A stretch of DNA of 11,515 nucleotides from Chromatiales bacterium (GTDB taxonomy: Bacteria > Pseudomonadota > Gammaproteobacteria > UBA6429 > Thiohalophilaceae): positions 1-11,515 of the forward strand of contig JALUTJ010000289.1 of assembly GCA_027057985.1 (NCBI GenBank), in the 5' to 3' direction. The notes beneath the pieces are model-generated. The model was not told the origin of the DNA. It worked only from the letters and a program-made list of their open reading frames with translations, and did not search any database. Made by a program: the position numbers and the translations under genes. Shown here piece after piece: positions 1-6,547 of the stretch (positions within the stretch are counted from its first letter, which is position 1; each line of letters opens with the position of its first letter).

Positions 1-189
1 TGCTCATTATCTGTGATCTAGGGGCATTTTTGTATGTATACAATTGGATAAATTGGGCTTTTCCTTCTATTTATTTAGTGTAATTTTGTTTTTTATTCAA
101 GTAATTTAGTAGGAAAATCTTGTAACTATCTGAATTTGTAGTAATATCTTTAAAGGTTCGAACAAAATGGATATTTTAATACGTGGCGA
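1..189. other. AT-rich leader, no gene seen
   Basis: The stretch before the DUF2786 gene is AT-rich and shows no convincing ORF on either strand. A weak plus-strand promoter can be drawn: TTGTAA at 120-125, a 16-base gap, and TAATAT at 142-147 (4/6 matches each). A small inverted repeat TTGTA-N4-TACAA lies at 30-43. Both are low-weight readings. Confidence 0.3.
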
Positions 190-894
190 ATGATGAAAAA
201 GAATAAAAAAATTATCGATAAAATCTACAAATGCCTGCGTCTTGCCGAGTCTGGAAATCCCAACGAGGCGGCTCTCGCGCTGCGTCAGGCGCAGCAAATG
301 ATGAAAAAGTACGATATCAGCGATGCCGATGTGATGGCTGCCGAGGTCTCTGAGTGCGCGACCGAGGCCGGTGAACGCTTTAACCCGCCTTTCTGGGCCC
401 TGGCCCTGGCCAACCTGGTTGCAGATGCCTTTCAGTGCCGTAACCTGATCCGGCGTCAGTTAGGTCGTCGCCCGGAGTTTCGCTTTATTGGCCTGGGAAG
501 GGATGCCGAGGTGGCCACCTATGTCTACTCGGTGCTGCACCGCTACCTTTCCAGTGCGATCGAGGAATTTGGCGATTCCCTGCAGGATATCTGCAAGGAG
601 AAGGCTGAATTACAACGTCGTATCGAGGTTTTTGCCCAGGCCTGGCTTTTCCGTGTTGGCCGCACGGTAGATCGTTTTATCGGTGAAAAAGTGCCACAAA
701 ATGCGGTTATCGATGACTATATACGGGAAAAATACGGTGAAGCGGCCGAATTGAGCCAGGATGCGACGAAAACCGAATCGGCGGATTATGATGATATCCT
801 CAGTGGTTTACGGGCAGCAGAAAATGTCACCCTGTATCGCTCCATGCGCCGGTTTGCGGAGCCTAATCTGCTTCATCACAAGCGTGCCTCCTGA
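190..894 (+). CDS. DUF2786 domain protein
   Basis: A 234-residue soluble protein with no signal peptide or membrane segment. Residues about 5-46 match the DUF2786 pattern: a basic helix (KIIDKIYKCLRLAES), then the NEAALALRQAQ helix, then a 'MMKKYDIS' segment. This domain is common in bacteria and phages and has no firmly established biochemical role. The rest (about 55-234) is charged and helical, in the position usually taken by a second conserved domain in this family. The start is ATG at 190; a second ATG at 193 gives nearly the same protein, and neither has a strong Shine-Dalgarno sequence (only GGCGA just upstream). The gene is visibly richer in G+C than the AT-rich leader before it. It lies 66 bases before the FHA-cyclase gene on the same strand, so co-transcription is possible. 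Family assignment is confident; function is unknown. Confidence 0.85.
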   Translation: MMKKNKKIIDKIYKCLRLAESGNPNEAALALRQAQQMMKKYDISDADVMAAEVSECATEAGERFNPPFWALALANLVADAFQCRNLIRRQLGRRPEFRFIGLGRDAEVATYVYSVLHRYLSSAIEEFGDSLQDICKEKAELQRRIEVFAQAWLFRVGRTVDRFIGEKVPQNAVIDDYIREKYGEAAELSQDATKTESADYDDILSGLRAAENVTLYRSMRRFAEPNLLHHKRAS

Positions 895-918
895 GCCGCT
901 TTGCTTTCTGTGTTGTTA

Positions 919-935
919 CGGCTAAAATTTAGCCG
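919..935. promoter_or_regulatory. 17-bp perfect inverted repeat upstream of FHA-cyclase gene
   Basis: CGGCTAAA at 919-926 and TTTAGCCG at 928-935 are perfect reverse complements around a single central base. It sits 26 bases before the TTG start and 25 bases after the stop of the preceding gene. There is no T tract after it, so an intrinsic terminator is unlikely. A dimeric regulator's operator, or an mRNA hairpin between the two genes, fits better. No known regulator motif is recognised. Confidence 0.4.
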
Positions 936-960
936 CTACAGGCCATTTTAAAAGGAAAGA

Positions 961-1911
961 TTGCCACCGATGTCAGCCGTGATCCGCTACCAGAACAAGG
1001 GGACTGAAAAGCGCGTGCCGTGTAAGGCCGTGCTGACGCTGGGGCGTGACAAGAATAGCGATATCGTGATTATCGACCTGCTGGCCTCTCGTAACCACGC
1101 CATGATTCGCCGTCTCGGCAGCAACGACTACTACCTGATTGACAGCGGTAGCTCCAATGGCAGTTTTGTCAATTCACACCGGGTGACGATTCCGCGCCTG
1201 CTGAAAACCGGAGATCGCATTCAGATTGGTGGCAGTGAGCTGATTTTTGAGCAGGAATATACCGAGGAAGATACCATGGATACGATTTCCATGGAGGAAA
1301 CCATTATTTCGGATCGGCCGGTGATTCGCCAGATCACGGTACTGGTCGCCGATATTCGGGGTTTCACCTCCTTGTCCGAGAGTGTCAATATCCGCACCCT
1401 GACGCGGATGATGACCAGCTGGTTTCACAAGGTTACCGATGTAATTACGGAACATGGCGGCATCGTCGACAAGTTTATCGGCGACTGTGTTTTTGCACGC
1501 TGGGAATTCGATAGTCAGGACGAACAGTCTGTGGTGCGAGCTCTGCAGGCGGCATTATTGATTAATGAAGTCACGGAGGAATTGAACAAAAGCTCGGTTG
1601 AGATACCGGAAAAACTGCATGTCGGAGTTGGTATCAACACCGGTGTTGCTTCCATGGGGATAGGTCAGGATGCAACTGCGCTTGGTGATGCCGTCAATAT
1701 TGCGTTTCGGCTTGAAAGTGCCACCAAGGTACTGGGTACCGATATCGTCATGAGCGAATCATCTTACAGTACCTTGCCTGAAGAATGCCTGGCGGGGGAA
1801 AAGCAGCATATCCGGGTAAAAGGCAAGCGGGATGTACTCAGGATTTGCAGCATGCACTTTGATGATGTAAAGAAAGTGCTGACAAAAATGAAGCAGCCAG
1901 CCAGCCATTAA
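961..1911 (+). CDS. FHA domain - class III adenylate cyclase
   Basis: Predicted cytoplasmic enzyme making cAMP from ATP. Residues about 24-98 form an FHA phosphothreonine-binding domain with its hallmark residues: G28-R29, S43-x-x-H46 and N66-G67. Residues about 122-290 form a class III cyclase domain. Both metal aspartates are present (D131 in VADIRGFT, D175 in KFIGDCVF), as are the adenine-selecting pair K171 and D243 and the transition-state N246 and R250 (LGDAVNIAFRLES). All catalytic positions are therefore intact, and the K/D pair argues for ATP over GTP. The linker at 100-120 is acidic and rich in Thr/Ser. The start is uncertain: TTG at 961 lies 4 bases after AGGA, while ATG at 970 lies 13 bases after it; the difference is three residues. 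FHA-cyclases are usually controlled by Ser/Thr phosphorylation of a partner or of themselves. No kinase is visible here. Confidence 0.93.
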   Translation: MPPMSAVIRYQNKGTEKRVPCKAVLTLGRDKNSDIVIIDLLASRNHAMIRRLGSNDYYLIDSGSSNGSFVNSHRVTIPRLLKTGDRIQIGGSELIFEQEYTEEDTMDTISMEETIISDRPVIRQITVLVADIRGFTSLSESVNIRTLTRMMTSWFHKVTDVITEHGGIVDKFIGDCVFARWEFDSQDEQSVVRALQAALLINEVTEELNKSSVEIPEKLHVGVGINTGVASMGIGQDATALGDAVNIAFRLESATKVLGTDIVMSESSYSTLPEECLAGEKQHIRVKGKRDVLRICSMHFDDVKKVLTKMKQPASH

Positions 1912-2031
1912 AACCTTACTGCAAAGTACCCTGTTCCTTTTCTTCAATATTATTTTGTGCAGAGCGTGTAAAGAGTACAAGGTCTGTATTTAATCAATTT
2001 TGTCGCTTTTCTCTATGGAGCAGGTTTCAGC

Positions 2032-2448
2032 TCAGGCAAGTAAGAGGCGGATTTCATTCATCAGGTTTTCCATCTCTGTTTTAATACCATTGATAGTTTG
2101 TACAGCCTGGTTTGCCAGTTCCAGGTCTTCGGTATTCTTTTTCAGCTCGGGTTGTTCGCTACGGGTTTCGTCTTCCAGTATTTTTCGGCCTGCCTCGGCA
2201 ATGGCTACCCGCTCATCATCGATAAACTGGGCGAGAAAGACATAAGCCTGAGTCAGACTATCTTTAATCGCATGATCATCTTTATCTATGGCAAGTAAAA
2301 GCGTCTGGATGGCGTGTTTGATAAGTTCCTTGTCATAGGGCAGGCGGGATGCAGCAATCCCATACAGTGATGGCTGGGTTTGCGAGAGTAATTTTCCATA
2401 CTCGCTGACGATGGTGTCGGCCTGTTCAAGATCAATAGCACTGGTCAT
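2032..2448 (-). CDS. hypothetical small helical protein
   Basis: A 138-residue protein not recognised as any named family. It is acidic, without cysteine, signal peptide or hydrophobic membrane stretch. It looks almost wholly alpha-helical: an N-terminal part with LYGIAASRLPYDKELIKHAI, a middle segment, and a C-terminal amphipathic helix (about 105-138) of coiled-coil character ending in EMENLMNEIRLLLA. The start is ATG at 2448 with no strong ribosome binding site. It converges with the FHA-cyclase gene (120-base gap, no clear terminator seen) and diverges from the NERD gene across a 101-base region. The ORF is supported by sensible composition and by lacking any better reading on the opposite strand. 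Its role is unknown. Confidence 0.72.
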   Translation of the reverse strand: MTSAIDLEQADTIVSEYGKLLSQTQPSLYGIAASRLPYDKELIKHAIQTLLLAIDKDDHAIKDSLTQAYVFLAQFIDDERVAIAEAGRKILEDETRSEQPELKKNTEDLELANQAVQTINGIKTEMENLMNEIRLLLA

Positions 2449-2549
2449 AGTTTATACTGCCGGTATTTTTCATCTGGTTTAATTTTCCAGATTAGGTATG
2501 ATAATAACCTTATCGTTGATAATAAGCATAGCAGAATTGAGCGAATATA
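2449..2549. promoter_or_regulatory. divergent promoter region with two inverted repeats
   Basis: This 101-base region separates two divergent genes and must hold both promoters. Two inverted repeats are visible: ATCTGG at 2472-2477 with CCAGAT at 2487-2492 (9-base spacer), and TTATC-GTT-GATAA at 2510-2522. A plus-strand -10-like GATAAT lies at 2500-2505 between them, with a poor -35. The repeats could be operators flanking that promoter. No known regulator motif is recognised. Confidence 0.4.
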
Positions 2550-3254
2550 ATGACAGAACTTCTTGCAAAACTGGAAAATTTCATCAGTCAAAACCCTGAT
2601 ATCGTTACCTGGTCTGTTGCCGGTTTTATTATTCTTTTAGCGCTGTTGATGAATCGCAAGTGGTTTAAGGATGTTCGTGCAGAAAGAAAGTTGAATAACG
2701 CCCTGAAAAAAGCAGGGATTGAATCATTGCATAATGTATCGATTCCAGATGGCATGGAAGGCAGTATTTTTATTGATAATCTTATCCTTACGCCCCAGGG
2801 TATTTACCTGGTTGTGGTAAAACGTTTTCGCGGTGTTATCTTTGCTGCTGAAAAAATCGATCTCTGGACCCAGGTGGTGGGTAATAAAAGCTACAAGTTC
2901 GATAACCCGCTGCGCCAGCTGGAAGAAGATATTCCCCTGATAAATGCCCTGTGTAAATACAGCAAGGTTGAGCCACGAGTATTATTTATTCCGGGGAGCG
3001 AATTCCCCAAGGGTAAACCGGATCATATTATCTCGATTGATGAGCTGAAAAAATGGCGTGAAGAAAAAACGACTGAGGCGGCAACATCTTTGCTTGAAGA
3101 CTGGAAGCGGCTAAAGTCACTGGCACAAAAAAGCGAGGTCCTTGAAGACACCGGGATGGTGCTGGATGAAGATAAATCATCAACCCGTGTCTTTTCATTG
3201 CTGATGATGGGCATTCTGCTGGCAAGCTGGCTGGGCTGGCGGCTGGTAAAATAA
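2550..3254 (+). CDS. membrane-anchored NERD-domain protein with altered active site
   Basis: A 234-residue protein with a NERD (nuclease-related) domain between two membrane helices. The first hydrophobic helix is at about 20-35 and the second at about 212-231, so the domain would lie in the cytoplasm if both ends cross the membrane. Domain landmarks are a helix with E45 (AERKLNNAL), then SIFIDNLILTPQGIYLV with D76, then a K91 segment, then W106 and NPLRQ at 119-123. In NERD proteins the strand after the conserved Gly-Ile normally reads 'IEVK' and supplies Glu and Lys of a PD-(D/E)xK-like site. Here it reads VVVK, so Glu is replaced by V89. Catalytic activity is therefore doubtful, though family membership is not. 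The gene appears to be monocistronic and ends 12 bases before a strong hairpin terminator. Confidence 0.85.
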   Translation: MTELLAKLENFISQNPDIVTWSVAGFIILLALLMNRKWFKDVRAERKLNNALKKAGIESLHNVSIPDGMEGSIFIDNLILTPQGIYLVVVKRFRGVIFAAEKIDLWTQVVGNKSYKFDNPLRQLEEDIPLINALCKYSKVEPRVLFIPGSEFPKGKPDHIISIDELKKWREEKTTEAATSLLEDWKRLKSLAQKSEVLEDTGMVLDEDKSSTRVFSLLMMGILLASWLGWRLVK

Positions 3255-3266
3255 AATCCAGAAATT

Positions 3267-3295
3267 AAAAAAGCCCGCAATAGAGCGGGCTTTTT
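3267..3295. terminator. bidirectional intrinsic terminator
   Basis: A GC-rich stem, GCCCGC at 3273-3278 and GCGGGC at 3285-3290, encloses a 6-base loop. It is flanked by six A on the left (3267-3272) and five T on the right (3291-3295). It ends the NERD transcript on the plus strand and, read on the minus strand with the A run becoming a U tract, the transcript of the cNMP/rhodanese gene that stops at 3313. Confidence 0.93.
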
Positions 3296-3312
3296 ATTCT
3301 GCAGGATATGTT

Positions 3313-4137
3313 TTATTGCTGCTGGGCTTTTTTCGGGTTTTTCTGCTCTTCAAGAATTTCTTTCCAGCCCTTCATAATGGAATCCATCTTGTTATCCACT
3401 TTCTTCTTGATATTGACGTTGGCAGTTTGCGCCCGTAATACTTTCTTTGTCTTTGACTTCTTAACTGCAATAGCAACAGGTTGATCATTACCACTGTTAA
3501 ACAGGGCTGCGATAGACTGTACTTTCAGGGTATTGGTTGCGTGCAGGGTAAAGACGGTACCAGCAAGAATCAGGAGGAAGGATGCCGCAATTGCCATGGT
3601 GTTAGATTTTTTACCCTGACGCTTTTGCAGGTAAGCTTCGCGGTCAAAGTTGCTGATACTGGCAGCTTTTGCACTGCTACGGCTGCTATCTTCCGTATCC
3701 TTCAGGAAGGGATTATTTTTGTAGGTAGGACCCTGTTCCTGCTGTGGGTAGATCACAACCGAACGTTGTTGTGGTGCTTCTTGCTGGCGTGGGGTGATTT
3801 CAATCTGGGTTAACTCGGCTTCAGCCCGGGTACGGTTTGCAACCACCGGCTGCTCGGGAATCGCAAAGTCATCTTCAAATGGGTTTTCATCCGCGGCAAC
3901 GGCAGATTTTCCTTCGGGTTCCTTGAACAGGAAGAGATCTTCTTCACCTTCGAGGATAACCTTGTCTTCTGATTTGTGAACCTTGACCTTCTGTGATGCA
4001 GACTCGGCGAGTTTAGCCTTGATGCGTTCAGCCTTGCGCTGTGCTTCATCATCGTCGAGCGAGACGGCTGCTGCGCCGGGAATACTGACAGACTTGTAGG
4101 AGTTTGTCTCGGCTTCCGCAACCACTTCAACAAGCAC
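3313..4137 (-). CDS. C-terminal membrane-anchored part of the frameshifted cNMP/rhodanese/coiled-coil protein
   Basis: This reading frame is open from 4416 down to the TAA at 3313. It continues, in the -1 frame, the coiled coil of the gene starting at 6296: from 4359 it reads QAEVIAASRTKEAAAEAEAI and onward without a break. Joined at the heptamer 4365-4359 the full product is 994 residues. Seen alone from GTG 4137 it is 274 residues: an acidic disordered-looking segment, a single membrane helix at about 180-198 (TMAIAASFLLILAGTVFTLH) and a basic C-terminal tail of about 75 residues, probably periplasmic. GAGG at 4146-4143, five bases before the GTG, would allow independent initiation, although it also encodes in-frame Glu codons. 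The positive-inside rule fits a cytoplasmic N-terminus (KRQGKK just before the helix). I regard it as the second half of one gene; a separate gene is the less likely alternative. Confidence 0.75.
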   Translation of the reverse strand: MLVEVVAEAETNSYKSVSIPGAAAVSLDDDEAQRKAERIKAKLAESASQKVKVHKSEDKVILEGEEDLFLFKEPEGKSAVAADENPFEDDFAIPEQPVVANRTRAEAELTQIEITPRQQEAPQQRSVVIYPQQEQGPTYKNNPFLKDTEDSSRSSAKAASISNFDREAYLQKRQGKKSNTMAIAASFLLILAGTVFTLHATNTLKVQSIAALFNSGNDQPVAIAVKKSKTKKVLRAQTANVNIKKKVDNKMDSIMKGWKEILEEQKNPKKAQQQ

Positions 4138-4199
4138 TTCTTCCTCGATAACCTGGACATCCTGTTCGATTTCGGCTTCTTTCTTCGCGGTCTGCTGTT

Positions 4200-6296
4200 T
4201 CAGGCTGCTGATAACACGCGTGGCTTCTTCTTCAATTTGCTTACGGGTCTGTTCAAGCTCTTCATGCAGGCGCAGGGCATCCAGCCTGGCTTTTTCGCGA
4301 ATAGCTTCGGCTTCTGCAGCGGCTTCTTTTGTTCTGGAGGCGGCAATAACTTCGGCCTGTTTTTTGGCTCGGCAAGAATCGCTTCCGCCTTGCGTTTTTC
4401 TTCTTCTTTGCTCTGTTCAAGTTTTTCCTGCAGTGCATTACGGGTAGATTCGATTTCGGCACGAATCTGCTCGGCTTCCTGCATGGCCTGGCGACGGATT
4501 TCATCGGCTTCGTTACGCATTTTCAAGGCAGAATTCTTAACAATCTGTTCTTCCTGCTTGAGGCGTTCAGCTTCTTCCTGCATACGCCTGCGCTCGGCTT
4601 CCACCTCGGCTCGCAGTGCCTCTGCCTCTTTTTGCGCCTGTAAGCGAATGCGTTCAGCTTCTTCCTCTGCCTGACGACGGGCAAGTTCTGCTTCTTTTTC
4701 TGCTTTTTTGCGCGCCTGTTCGGCTTCCTGGCGCGCTTTTTCGATTTCTTTCTGGCGCTGCTCAATGGCCTTTCGCTCGGCTTCCGCTTTGGCCAGTGCT
4801 TCAGCGGCTTTTTGGGCACGAATGCGTTCTGCTTCTTCTGCTGCCTGTTGCTTGATCAGGGCAGCTTCTTCCTCTGCTTTTTTGCGAGCAAGCTCAGCAG
4901 CAGCGGCTTCGCGGGCAATTTTTTCCTGTCGCTCGGCATTAGCCTTGCTTTCAGCTTCGGCTCGGGCCAGTTCCTGCGTGGCTTTTTCTTTTAATTTGCT
5001 GGCTTCTTTCTGTAATGAGGAAACCTGCTTCTTCTTCTGTGCAATACGGGCGCGAGACTCTTCCAGCTCCTTCTTGCGGCGCTGAATTTCCTGCTCCGCT
5101 TTTTCGCGTGCAGCCCTGATTTGAGCCTGCTGTTGCTCGATTTGCCGGCTTTGTTGTTTTGCCTTTTCAGCACGTTGTTCAGTTTTATTAACAGTGGTAT
5201 TCGCAGGGGCAGCGGTAGCAGCTTTTTGTTCTGCTGGCGCAGAATTTTTCGCCAGGGCTTTGAGCCCACCCTTGAGGATGCGACACTGGAAACCGTTCTG
5301 GATCATGAGGAAGGCAGCAGCGGCACTCTGGCTGCCATCTTCACAGAATAGTAAGTACTCACGATCAGCATTTAGACTGTCAAACTTGAGGCGCAGCATG
5401 CTCAGTGGAATATTCACTGCACCCTCGATCGGGGTCTTTTTGCTTTGTTCTTCGCTGCGAACATCAATGACAACGCTGCCGGGGCTGGTTTTACCCATTA
5501 GTTCATCGGCATCAACATAGGTCAGGATAGGTGTGATCAGCAGATCGAGGAAATCTTTTTTCTTCAGCTTCATCAGGGCACCATCTTCACGCATGGTGAT
5601 GGTGGCATTGCGGTGACTATTACTAATCAGGGCTTCTTCACCAAAGCCACTGCCGGTTGGCAGCACTGCCAGTAAGACATTGGCAGCATCTTTATGGGGC
5701 TGGCGATGGACATTACAGCTGCCAGATTTGACGATATAGTAATTATCATCGTTATCACCCTGTTTAATGATAACCTGATCTTTTTTGACCTGGATTTCTT
5801 CCATGTGGGTGAGCAGTTTCTGGATATTTTCGGTTGGCAGCTGCAGGAAAGCAGGGGATTGCAGGAAGGTCAGCATCCAGTCGTCACCTTCATCGGCACT
5901 GATCTCGGTGACCTCGTAAGCGCTTGCGGTCAGCTCTGGCTCATCGCTCATCAGCAGTTCCAGCAGATCAGCGTCTATATATAATAGAGTCGAGGCCGTT
6001 TTGGTTTTCAGAGTAACCCGGTTGGCCTTGCCTTCATTAAGCGGTTTTGTGAGTGGATTTTTAGCCTTGACCAGCTCAGTTTTTGGATTACCGGGAGTAA
6101 CGATTTCGATCTGACCCTGTAGCAGATAGATAAGCCGGGAGTCTTTTTCACCATGACGGCAGACAATACGACCGGCGGGTACTTCATCAACCATGGATTT
6201 GGCGGCGAGTTCATCCAGTAAGAGCGGGTTCAGCCGATTCAGGGGCTCGAGGCTCTTCAGGGTTTTACGGTCAATTTGTTTGCTTGCGTTTTTCAT
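4200..6296 (-). CDS. cyclic-nucleotide-binding / rhodanese / long coiled-coil protein (0-frame part)
   Basis: The 0-frame ORF gives 698 residues. Residues about 16-115 form a cNMP-binding-like fold whose phosphate-binding cassette is not recognisable. Residues about 143-255 are a second cNMP-binding domain with a good cassette (FGE at 218-220, R229 in SHRNAT). Residues about 256-350 are a rhodanese domain with VVIDVR, the EGAVNIPL segment and active-site loop C318-E-D-G-S-Q-S. After an Ala/Thr-rich linker, about 372-646 is an uninterrupted Glu/Ala/Lys/Arg coiled coil of TolA type, including a diverged internal repeat (471-495 versus 529-553). Residues 647-698 (Pro/Lys-rich, ending VLSAA) look like out-of-frame translation; the coiled coil continues in the -1 frame. 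The start is ATG 6296 with a weak ribosome site. The gene is preceded by a CRP-type operator. Predicted role: a signal-sensing scaffold near the inner membrane; the ligand and partner are unknown. Confidence 0.85.
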   Translation of the reverse strand: MKNASKQIDRKTLKSLEPLNRLNPLLLDELAAKSMVDEVPAGRIVCRHGEKDSRLIYLLQGQIEIVTPGNPKTELVKAKNPLTKPLNEGKANRVTLKTKTASTLLYIDADLLELLMSDEPELTASAYEVTEISADEGDDWMLTFLQSPAFLQLPTENIQKLLTHMEEIQVKKDQVIIKQGDNDDNYYIVKSGSCNVHRQPHKDAANVLLAVLPTGSGFGEEALISNSHRNATITMREDGALMKLKKKDFLDLLITPILTYVDADELMGKTSPGSVVIDVRSEEQSKKTPIEGAVNIPLSMLRLKFDSLNADREYLLFCEDGSQSAAAAFLMIQNGFQCRILKGGLKALAKNSAPAEQKAATAAPANTTVNKTEQRAEKAKQQSRQIEQQQAQIRAAREKAEQEIQRRKKELEESRARIAQKKKQVSSLQKEASKLKEKATQELARAEAESKANAERQEKIAREAAAAELARKKAEEEAALIKQQAAEEAERIRAQKAAEALAKAEAERKAIEQRQKEIEKARQEAEQARKKAEKEAELARRQAEEEAERIRLQAQKEAEALRAEVEAERRRMQEEAERLKQEEQIVKNSALKMRNEADEIRRQAMQEAEQIRAEIESTRNALQEKLEQSKEEEKRKAEAILAEPKNRPKLLPPPEQKKPLQKPKLFAKKPGWMPCACMKSLNRPVSKLKKKPRVLSAA
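4359..4365 (-). other. candidate -1 ribosomal frameshift site (A AAA AAC)
   Basis: On the minus strand, codons 644-646 of the upstream frame read CCA AAA AAC, which places A_AAA_AAC in the exact X_XXY_YYZ phase for a -1 slip. After the slip the next codons are CAG GCC GAA, entering the frame that carries the rest of the coiled coil. The -1 frame has a TGA at 4419-4417 just upstream and the 0 frame stops at 4200, so the switch must lie within about 220 bases. The heptamer sits where coding character changes frame. I found no convincing Shine-Dalgarno stimulator 10-14 bases before it and no strong stem 5-9 bases after it; only a weak AGGC/GCCT pairing is adjacent. A lost base (for example GAGGCC to GAGCC) or homopolymer error explains the data equally well. 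Confidence 0.5.
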
Positions 6297-6395
6297 GATG
6301 CCACTATAACTGGTCAGTACTACATTAATATTACGGTTTGAAACCAGAAAAAGGCTTCAATTCAGTTATCGTCAGATCTGCCATGATGCTTGAGG

Positions 6396-6425
6396 ATAAT
6401 CCAACTTTAGCCTACTTTTTATCAA
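6396..6425 (-). promoter_or_regulatory. candidate promoter of the cNMP/rhodanese gene
   Basis: On the minus strand TTGATA (6425-6420, 5/6 to the -35 consensus) is followed after 18 bases by GATTAT (6401-6396, 4/6 to the -10 consensus). That would give a leader of about 90 bases. A perfect TTGACA at 6495-6490 is a second -35 candidate, but its -10 (CTGAAT) is poor. No terminator for the upstream operon was found before this point, so read-through is possible. Confidence 0.3.
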
Positions 6426-6430
6426 TAGTA

Positions 6431-6446
6431 TGTGATTTAACTCACA
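6431..6446. promoter_or_regulatory. CRP/Vfr-type operator, perfect TGTGA-N6-TCACA
   Basis: TGTGA at 6431-6435 and TCACA at 6442-6446 match both half-sites of the cAMP-receptor-protein consensus with the canonical 6-base spacer (TTTAAC). It lies in the only sizeable gap of the minus-strand block, centred about 142 bases before the start codon of the cNMP-binding gene. Chance occurrence of these ten fixed bases in a window this size is about 1 in 90 with equal base use. Relative to the promoter drawn at 6425-6396 it would be near -50, which is neither standard class I nor class II, so the true start site may differ. Confidence 0.7.
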
Positions 6447-6547
6447 AAGAGAGCGGGAAAAGTCATATTCAGACCGGTTTTATGAAACCTGTCAAAAATC
6501 CCGGTAATAACCATTATTATTATATGGTTTTATGGTTCGAGCCGTTT

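Noticed and set aside
12..27. Possible second CRP site beginning TGTGATCTAG
   Set aside because: Only the left half-site fits; the right half reads GGCAT instead of TCACA.
106..297. Minus-strand ORF of 63 codons at the left end
   Set aside because: It overlaps the start of the DUF2786 gene in antisense and has no ribosome site or recognisable feature.
1912..2031. Terminator between the convergent FHA-cyclase and 138-residue genes
   Set aside because: No GC-rich stem followed by a T tract could be found on either strand in these 120 bases.
2000..2298. Two plus-strand ORFs opposite the 138-residue gene
   Set aside because: They are Ser-rich or Phe-rich translations antisense to the helical protein. 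The minus-strand frame has normal composition and a clean ATG, so it was preferred.
4366..4400. dnaX-like Shine-Dalgarno stimulator upstream of the slippery heptamer
   Set aside because: The nearest purine-rich match (AAGG) ends about 22 bases before the heptamer, too far for the known spacing of about 10-14 bases.
4220..5520. Several Ser/Ala/Phe- or Arg/Lys-rich ORFs on both strands over the coiled coil
   Set aside because: They are shadows created by the repetitive Glu/Ala/Lys codons of the real minus-strand frame; their composition is artificial and none has a start signal.
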